From Caryophanales bacterium (GTDB lineage Bacteria; Bacillota_I; Bacilli_A; RF39; UBA660): a stretch of DNA of 64,000 nucleotides. The translations under genes and the position numbers were made by a program. The stretch is taken from the NCBI GenBank assembly GCA_016290885.1, contig JAEEVN010000001.1:1-64000 (forward strand), written 5' to 3'. Of this stretch, positions 58,215 to 64,000 are shown piece after piece (positions within the stretch are counted from its first letter, which is position 1; each line of letters begins with the position of its first letter). The notes beneath the pieces are model-generated. The model saw nothing but the letters and a program-made list of their open reading frames with translations. It did no database searches and was not told where the DNA came from.

Positions 58215-61200
58215 ACTCATTAAATACTCTTAATGTTGGAAGACCTTCTTCATCAAGTTCAGTATTAAATGCATTATCTCCATTTATTATACTTAAAATA
58301 CTTGGTGTTTCTTCAGTTGTATAAACACCTGCAGTATCATAATCTTCTTGAGTACAAGTTGTCCAGCTATTATTAGGACAATAATATGGTAGTTTAGCTG
58401 GATCTGTATTATATTTATTGTTAGTTGTTCCGTTAACTTTATGTGAATTTATCTCTCCAACATAAATATTGTGTTTATAAGTATCCCCATATGTATTAGT
58501 AAATTCTTCATCATATATAGAATGACCTAAAGGCGAATCATCAAGAGTTATTGTTCCAGCATTAAAGCTGTTTGTTACCTTTGACCAAAGTGATATACCA
58601 GCTATATAGAAGCTTCTAGATTCAGTATATGGTTGATTTATTGTTAAAGTAATATTTCCAGCATTTACAGAATTAGATGTATTAGCATAAGAAACTCCAC
58701 TAATTCCAAATGGAATATTATTAACGCCATTATATGATGCAGTTATATTACCAAGATTATATGCATTTTGATCGCCAGAGCCAGTGCCATAACTACTTGA
58801 GCCATTAATTCCAGACACATACATTGTACTTGGATATGATCTCGCTTCTTGAACTATGTCTTCAACAAGTATATCTCCTGAATTATAAACATTTTTGATA
58901 TCTCCTGCATTTGCTCCAATAATTCCACCAACAGACCATGGTTGATGTTTGAAATCCATATTTCCTCTGTTATAACTATTTTCTATGCTACAGCTAAATC
59001 CACAAATACCACCAATTTGATTTTGTTTACCAAATGTTGTTACAAGAATGTCTCCTGTATTATAAGAATTATTAACAAAAGTACTAGTAGATCTTTCTCC
59101 TTGTGCAATAAGTCCACCAGAATCAAATCCAGCAAATATTGTTAAATCTCCTGTGTTATATGATTTAGTTAATGTTCCTTTATAATATCCAACTAATCCA
59201 CCAGTAAATGATGTGGATGTTATATCACCAGTATTATAGCAATTTTCAATTAAATTATCCGCAGATCTAGCTGCTTTACCAATTAATCCTCCTACATATA
59301 TACCATATAAAGAGAAATGACCAGTGTTATAAGAATTAGTTAATGTTAATCTATCACTAGAGACATATCCAAAAATTCCACCTACTGTATCTTGTGGGTT
59401 TATTCCATTATTATCATAATGATCCATTCCCTCAAAGTTAATTCTTTCATCTTTAAAATCTATATTACCTGAATTATATAAATTATTACCAGTCAATTCA
59501 GATCCATAAGTCATACCTATTAATCCACCCATGATACCACCCCTGAAAGTAGCTCCTGTATTAGTGAAATTACCAGTATTATAACAGTTTTCTAAAGTGA
59601 TTTTTGATGAATTCCATGCACCACCTATTCCACCAAATTGACTACCAATGTTTTCGTCAAAAGTGAAATTTCCTGTATTCCCAGAATTTGCAACTAATAC
59701 ATTTGGTGATCCATATAGATATCCTAATATTCCGCCAAATAATGAACTAGTTCCAGATGTATAATAGAAATTACCATTATTCTTTGTATTTTTAATTACT
59801 AAATTTGGAGTACTTGATGAAGGTATTCCTTCAGCATAATAAATAATACCTGATCCTGATTCAGAAAAATATAAATCTATATTATTTTCTACTCTATTAA
59901 GAGTAAATCCACCCTCTCTATTACCATTAAAATATGAAACTATTCCAGCAGAATAACCTTTTAGATTTCCTGCACCATATGTCTTAATATTATCTAATGT
60001 TAAGTTTTTATATCCATATCCTAATAATGCTCCTGTATATCCATAATTACCAGTAGTATTAATCATATATACATCTGATAATTCCATATTTTTGAATGTT
60101 GCATTAACTGCATATCCAAATAAACCTTTATAGTTACCATATTGATGTTGGCTTACACTATCATCTGTAATATATAAACCACTAATAATCTTATCGTCAC
60201 CATCATATGTACCTGCAAAATATGGTGCTGGATCTAATCTGTAATCACCAGCAGATATCCATACATGAGCATTACTTAAATCTCCTGCTATTACTTGATC
60301 AAGCAAATGATCATTAAGTTTAATATTCTTAGTTTGTTTAATATATTGTCCTTCATATGTTGTTCCATTATTTACTGACTTAGCAAAACAAGATAATTGC
60401 TCTGCAGTTTTAACTTGGTATGGATCAGATTCAGTACCAGATCCTCCATCAAATATATTTGATGGTGTTAATTCTGCTACATCTAAATCACAATTACCAT
60501 CCCATGTTTCTATTAAATCTATTTCTTCATTTACTGTTACTATTAATTCTTTTGATTTAGTTATTGGATTAACTATTGCACTAAGTAAATTATCTAAACC
60601 AAATACTCCTGCTAGTACTGTAAATGATAAACTAAGTGTTGCTACTCCAGTAATTGTAGCACCCACTATTTTTGATTTTTTAGTTTTTAATTTCTTAAAT
60701 AATACTGCATATATACCAAGTCCTGATACAAAGAATAATAATGTTATTAATATTATATTATCTAATGTCTTTGGATTAGAAGGTATTGGTTTTGGTGTTG
60801 GTTTATCTGGGTCTACAGGTATAACCTTCTTTTCACATATTTTCTTTTCAGTATTATATATTTCATCATCTGCACATTCTACTGGTTTTTCTGGTTTAAC
60901 ACAGATACCAGCTTCATTTCTTTCCATTCCTTCTGGACATAAACACATACTTTCATCATCAGAAAGTATTTCTCCATCAGGACAACTTCCTTCATCATAA
61001 GTATATTTTATTTTTACTTCTGATGTAGTTTTACCGTTTTGTGCACCTTCTTTAACCTTAGCTTTAATTGTTACCATATTAAAGTCATGCCCGTTGATAG
61101 CAAGACCACCTGAAGGTAAATCAGATGAGTATTCAATCTTATCATTTCCTGGTTCAAATGCTATTTCTCTTAGAGTTCCTGCTCTATCCCCTGAATTTGT

Positions 61201-61407
61201 TATAGTGATTGAGAAATTTACTTCATCTCCTATATCTTGGAAATAAGCATCAACTGTTTTATTATCTAAATCTATGTTAGTTATTCTTCCGATTGTTCCA
61301 TTATTTCCTGCATTTTCAATATTTTCTATATTCACATTAAATGTTAAAGCGCTAACATTTGTCATAAACATAAACATTAATAAAAATAATAATATTTTCT
61401 TCTTCAT
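58213..61407 (-). CDS. GLUG-repeat surface protein, third paralogue
   Basis: The 1064-aa protein has the same plan as the gene at 15116: signal peptide, Ig-like domain, Cys-rich linker (CPDGE...CLCPEG...GICV), NPKTLDN directly before TM1, KKLKTKKSK loop, TM2 and then GLUG repeats (NCYNTGDITSTSFTGGLVGYY). The portion coding for residues about 140-300 is almost identical to the copy at 17.3-17.8 kb. The repeat part differs strongly, so ligand-facing sequence has diverged while the anchor region stayed the same. It lies about 43 kb from its closest paralogue. Its own promoter and terminator flank it. Confidence 0.85.
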   Translation of the reverse strand: MKKKILLFLLMFMFMTNVSALTFNVNIENIENAGNNGTIGRITNIDLDNKTVDAYFQDIGDEVNFSITITNSGDRAGTLREIAFEPGNDKIEYSSDLPSGGLAINGHDFNMVTIKAKVKEGAQNGKTTSEVKIKYTYDEGSCPDGEILSDDESMCLCPEGMERNEAGICVKPEKPVECADDEIYNTEKKICEKKVIPVDPDKPTPKPIPSNPKTLDNIILITLLFFVSGLGIYAVLFKKLKTKKSKIVGATITGVATLSLSFTVLAGVFGLDNLLSAIVNPITKSKELIVTVNEEIDLIETWDGNCDLDVAELTPSNIFDGGSGTESDPYQVKTAEQLSCFAKSVNNGTTYEGQYIKQTKNIKLNDHLLDQVIAGDLSNAHVWISAGDYRLDPAPYFAGTYDGDDKIISGLYITDDSVSQHQYGNYKGLFGYAVNATFKNMELSDVYMINTTGNYGYTGALLGYGYKNLTLDNIKTYGAGNLKGYSAGIVSYFNGNREGGFTLNRVENNIDLYFSESGSGIIYYAEGIPSSSTPNLVIKNTKNNGNFYYTSGTSSLFGGILGYLYGSPNVLVANSGNTGNFTFDENIGSQFGGIGGAWNSSKITLENCYNTGNFTNTGATFRGGIMGGLIGMTYGSELTGNNLYNSGNIDFKDERINFEGMDHYDNNGINPQDTVGGIFGYVSSDRLTLTNSYNTGHFSLYGIYVGGLIGKAARSADNLIENCYNTGDITSTSFTGGLVGYYKGTLTKSYNTGDLTIFAGFDSGGLIAQGERSTSTFVNNSYNTGDILVTTFGKQNQIGGICGFSCSIENSYNRGNMDFKHQPWSVGGIIGANAGDIKNVYNSGDILVEDIVQEARSYPSTMYVSGINGSSSYGTGSGDQNAYNLGNITASYNGVNNIPFGISGVSYANTSNSVNAGNITLTINQPYTESRSFYIAGISLWSKVTNSFNAGTITLDDSPLGHSIYDEEFTNTYGDTYKHNIYVGEINSHKVNGTTNNKYNTDPAKLPYYCPNNSWTTCTQEDYDTAGVYTTEETPSILSIINGDNAFNTELDEEGLPTLRVFNE
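60530..60990. repeat. Direct-repeat copy B of the GLUG-protein anchor region
   Basis: Partner of 17330-17800. The similarity falls off sharply in the downstream GLUG-repeat part, which differs between the two genes. Confidence 0.7.
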
Positions 61408-61432
61408 AGTATACCTCTCTATTATATATATA

Positions 61433-61471
61433 ATTATATCACAAAAAAAGAAACTATTTAATAGTTTCTTT
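61433..61471 (-). terminator. Terminator of the DUF5011/BIG2 gene fused to extended -10 of the third GLUG gene
   Basis: AAAGAAACTATTAAATAGTTTCTTT with T7, then TG-A-TATAAT (-10 at 61433-61438). Confidence 0.75.
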
Positions 61472-61475
61472 TTAA

Positions 61476-62783
61476 TTATTCTACAATTACATTTACAGAT
61501 ATACTCTTATTATTTGAAGTAGTAATTATAATAGTTGTACTACCTCTTGATACTCCACTTATTAATCCTGATCCAGATACTGTTGCAATTCTTGAATCAT
61601 TTGAAGAATATCTTAAAGTTTTATCTGTTGCATTTGATGGTAATACAGATGCATATATTTGTGTTGTTCCACCTAATGAAACATAGTATGTATCATCCGC
61701 ATCAATTGATGATGGATAAACATTAATATTTGGATTTACATCTGTTCCTCCACCACCTGGTTGTGGTTGTGGTGTTGGATCTGGAGTTGGTGTTGGTTGT
61801 GGCGTTGGAGTTGGTGTAGGTGTTGGAGTTGGATCTGGAGTTGGTGTTGGTTGTGGTTTACAATCAACAACATCATATTTTCTTTCTACAGTCGCTTCAT
61901 TTCCAGCTTTATCCTTAACCGAATATTTAATAGTATAAGTACCTATCTTACTTGTTTCATTATATCCTGTTATCTTAACACTATTTGTAATATCTCCATC
62001 TACGTCATCTCTTGCTGTATATCCATATACACCTTTTGTACTTACATCTACTTTATCATTTAAACATACTTTTTGATATGTATCATCATATAAGAATGTA
62101 ATTATTGGAGGTGTAGTATCTTTATTTTCTGTATCATCTTTTACTACTACAACAACAGTTCTTTCTTTAGTAGCAGTATTACCTGCTTTATCACTAACTG
62201 TATATGTAACTTTATATGTACCTTCTTTAGATATATCAACAGTGCTTACAGTTTTAATCTTATCAGTAATATCACCATCTACATTATCTTTTGCGGTAGC
62301 ACCTTTATCTTTATATTTTTTCCCTAAACTTGTTTTAACAGTTTCTGAACCAAATAATGTTATTACAGGTTTCTTTGTATCATTCTTTGTTTGAGGTGTT
62401 TGATCAGATTTAGGTTTATCTACAACCTTAGAACCATATCCTTCAGTTGTATAAATACTTTTACATTTTAGATATGTTTTGTTACCTGATTTTTCACTTA
62501 TAACATAACCTTCACAATCTTTTGCTAATTCTTCAGTAACTAATCCACCCTTATTTATTATATCTTTGATATCAGTCTCAATATAGCTATTATCTTCTAC
62601 TACAAGACTTTCTTGTGCTAAGTAGTTTTTAACAGCATTATTGAATTTAGGTTCTAGAGCTTGATATTTTTTTCTCATACTATTTCTATAAAGAAATATA
62701 GAACCTACTATTATTCCTATTACTACTAATATCGAGATTAAAACTATTATTTTAGTTTTAGTCCAAAACTTCGATACTTCCAT
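61476..62783 (-). CDS. Membrane-anchored protein with paralogous head, two DUF5011 domains and a BIG2 domain
   Basis: The 435-aa protein has an N-terminal helix (about 12-31). A head module of about 90 residues contains KYQALEPKFNNAVKNYLAQ, CEGYVIS and YLKCKSIYTTEGYG. Two DUF5011-type Ig domains follow (DGDITDKIKTV, TYKVTYTVSDKAGN and DVDGDITNSVKI, TIKYSVKDKAGN), then a PTPTP-rich linker and a C-terminal BIG2-like domain (YSSNDSRIATVSGSGLISGVSRGST). The head is clearly paralogous to the 140-aa protein upstream, with the same Cys pair. It is translated from the gap operon transcript, 9 bp after that gene. Confidence 0.85.
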   Translation of the reverse strand: MEVSKFWTKTKIIVLISILVVIGIIVGSIFLYRNSMRKKYQALEPKFNNAVKNYLAQESLVVEDNSYIETDIKDIINKGGLVTEELAKDCEGYVISEKSGNKTYLKCKSIYTTEGYGSKVVDKPKSDQTPQTKNDTKKPVITLFGSETVKTSLGKKYKDKGATAKDNVDGDITDKIKTVSTVDISKEGTYKVTYTVSDKAGNTATKERTVVVVVKDDTENKDTTPPIITFLYDDTYQKVCLNDKVDVSTKGVYGYTARDDVDGDITNSVKITGYNETSKIGTYTIKYSVKDKAGNEATVERKYDVVDCKPQPTPTPDPTPTPTPTPTPQPTPTPDPTPQPQPGGGGTDVNPNINVYPSSIDADDTYYVSLGGTTQIYASVLPSNATDKTLRYSSNDSRIATVSGSGLISGVSRGSTTIIITTSNNKSISVNVIVE

Positions 62784-62792
62784 TTATACCTC

Positions 62793-63215
62793 CTATTTTT
62801 CTAGATATTTTGGTTCATAATCAACTGTTGTATATGAATCACCACATTTAATATATGGTTCATATTCCACTTTAAAATTGCCTTCATCATTTTTAAAATT
62901 AGTAATTATTGTATACCCAACGCATTCATTAGTTATATCATCTTGTAGATAACCATTTTCTATTAGTGTATCCATTGTTATTATTCTATATCCATATTCT
63001 TCTATTTGATCTGCTTTTTTACCATAGTAATATACAGTTGCAGTTTTAAAATCTTTTTCTAATTTTTTATATCTAGCTAATTTCTTAGCACCACTACTTT
63101 TTACTGTTACTATTACAACTATTGCAATTGTTACTACAAGTACAAATAGAATTATATGTAATCTAGTTATATGTTTTTCTCTTTCTCTTAGTTTTTTGAA
63201 TAAATCTAATTTCAT
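62793..63215 (-). CDS. Membrane-anchored Cys-pair protein coupled to gap
   Basis: The 140-aa protein has a basic N-terminus, a transmembrane helix (about 20-42) and an extracellular domain with conserved pattern [18 protein letters not shown]...[10 protein letters not shown]...NECVGYTII...[10 protein letters not shown]. The two Cys (ECVG, IKC) would pair by position. The first 90 residues of the next gene's product match it. No prepilin peptidase motif is seen, though the single helix followed by a small disulphide-type domain recalls pseudopilins. Its ATG overlaps the gap stop (TTATGA), so its translation depends on the glycolytic gene. Confidence 0.7.
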   Translation of the reverse strand: MKLDLFKKLREREKHITRLHIILFVLVVTIAIVVIVTVKSSGAKKLARYKKLEKDFKTATVYYYGKKADQIEEYGYRIITMDTLIENGYLQDDITNECVGYTIITNFKNDEGNFKVEYEPYIKCGDSYTTVDYEPKYLEK

Positions 63216-64000
63216 AAATTTTCTCCAAGGTATTTTAATGTTCTAACAAGTTGAGATGTATAACTCATTTCATTATCATACCAAGATCCTACTTTAACTA
63301 ATTGTTTTCCATTAACATCCATAACTTTTGTTAAAGTTGCATCAAATAATGAACCATAACTCATACCTATAATATCACTAGAAACTATTTCATCTTCATT
63401 ATATCCTAATGATTCATTAGCATTTTCTTTGAATAATTTATTTATTTCTTCTACAGAAGTATTTTTATCAAGTTCACAAATTAATTCTACTAAAGAACCA
63501 GTTATAGTAGGAACTCTATTAGCAGATCCATCTAATTTACCTTTTAATTCAGGAAGTACTAAACCAATAGCTTTAGCAGCTCCTGTCGAATTAGGTACTA
63601 TATTAGATGCAGCTGCTCTAGCTCTTCTAAGATCTCCACCTTTATGTGGTAAATCTAATAGATTTTGATCATTAGTATAAGCATGAGTAGTTATCATATA
63701 ACCTATTTTTAATCCATAATTATCGTTTAATACTTTTGCTACTGGTGCTAAACAGTTAGTTGTACAACTTGCTCCACTAACAATAATATCATCTTTATTT
63801 AAATCCTTATGATTTACATTATATACAATAGTTTTAACATCTTCTTCAGAAGGAGCAGATATTAATACTTTCTTAGCACCAGCATTAATATGTTTCATAG
63901 CTTTTTCTCTTTTTCTAAATACTCCAGTACATTCAAGAACTACATCAACATTTAATTTACCCCATGGTAAATTTTCTGGATCCATTTCTTTATAGATTTT
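63212..64000 (-). CDS. gap: Glyceraldehyde-3-phosphate dehydrogenase, N-terminus outside the window
   Basis: GAPDH oxidises glyceraldehyde-3-phosphate to 1,3-bisphosphoglycerate with NAD(P). The visible 263 residues extend to the window edge in frame (KIYKE before the track's Met, which is internal). The catalytic [17 protein letters not shown], the [31 protein letters not shown] block, [26 protein letters not shown] and [12 protein letters not shown] are complete. Missing are about 70 N-terminal residues of the NAD-binding fold. The stop codon overlaps the start of the next membrane-protein gene, which is unusual for a glycolytic operon. Confidence 0.97.
   Translation of the reverse strand, partial: KIYKEMDPENLPWGKLNVDVVLECTGVFRKREKAMKHINAGAKKVLISAPSEEDVKTIVYNVNHKDLNKDDIIVSGASCTTNCLAPVAKVLNDNYGLKIGYMITTHAYTNDQNLLDLPHKGGDLRRARAAASNIVPNSTGAAKAIGLVLPELKGKLDGSANRVPTITGSLVELICELDKNTSVEEINKLFKENANESLGYNEDEIVSSDIIGMSYGSLFDATLTKVMDVNGKQLVKVGSWYDNEMSYTSQLVRTLKYLGENL

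Noticed and set aside
61755-61870. GT-rich short tandem repeats as a phase-variation switch
   Set aside because: The repeats have a 6-nt unit (Pro-Thr codons) and lie in an interdomain linker, so length changes would stay in frame. They are variable-linker DNA, not a switch. The same applies to 2395-2450.
1-64000. CRISPR array, prophage or insertion sequence
   Set aside because: I saw no regularly spaced repeats, integrase, transposase or phage structural motif on either strand.

Overview
The window looks like a chromosomal segment of a low-GC Gram-positive bacterium (Bacillota, most likely an uncultured Bacilli-type lineage). The sequence is very AT-rich and the standard code is used. It carries Spo0A, a T-box riboswitch, RNase J, lipoprotein signals, a sortase, and peptidoglycan genes (murF, ddl, an L,D-transpeptidase). 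I see no insertion sequence, prophage or CRISPR array. Placement below the phylum is a guess. Almost every gene is on the minus strand, so the layout is described by increasing coordinate while transcription mostly runs the other way.

1-8.1 kb: a partial RNase J, rnc, a zinc-ribbon membrane protein, then the only plus-strand protein pair (yidD and a ZnuA-like lipoprotein that has lost its metal ligands), a CPBP protease, two tandem paralogues of a Cys/His protein (one frameshifted), tRNA-Ser and a (p)ppGpp hydrolase-type RSH protein. 8.1-8.8 kb: tRNA-Gln, tRNA-Leu and an undocumented-looking cassette. The cassette has a 30-residue hydrophobic peptide gene with a perfect Shine-Dalgarno, a convergent roughly 75-nt antisense RNA and leader/trailer inverted repeats, and resembles a type I toxin-antitoxin locus. 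8.7-15.1 kb: L,D-transpeptidase, then aspS-gatC-gatA-gatB behind a T-box leader whose specifier reads as AAC (Asn) overlapping GAA (Glu). This matches tRNA-dependent Asn (and Gln) synthesis.

15.1-40.2 kb is a surface-protein province: two GLUG-repeat proteins with two membrane segments, a DUF898-like protein, tRNA-Asn, and two giant Cna-B/SpaA-type adhesins (about 2350 and 1800 aa). The adhesins are interleaved with small one-pass membrane proteins, and a 1518-aa SdrD-like adhesin completes the region. A sortase lies at 52.9 kb. The giant adhesins end in a noncanonical NIQTG-TM-Lys tail, and the GLUG proteins carry a sorting-signal look-alike (NPKT[L/M]D-TM-Lys) in the middle of the chain.

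40.2-50.3 kb is mostly housekeeping: a Zn-type macrodomain protein, a bactofilin-like membrane protein, an operon holA-gpmI-ttcA-glycerophosphodiesterase, a methyltransferase, murF-ddl, and NUDIX plus a CmpB-like membrane protein. 50.3-64 kb: a membrane-anchored HEXXH metallopeptidase, tRNA-Arg, lipoprotein plus sortase, Spo0A, a diacylglycerol glucosyltransferase with a flippase-like partner behind pgk, a third GLUG protein, and two paralogous membrane proteins translationally coupled to a partial gap gene. The glycolytic genes gap, pgk and gpmI are thus interspersed with envelope genes.

A window-wide pattern is that intergenic gaps are often about 50 bp. In them the upstream gene's terminator U-tract abuts an extended -10 element (TGnTATAAT) of the next gene, leaving the hairpin where a -35 box would be. 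All family names come from motif recognition by eye; no database search was run.
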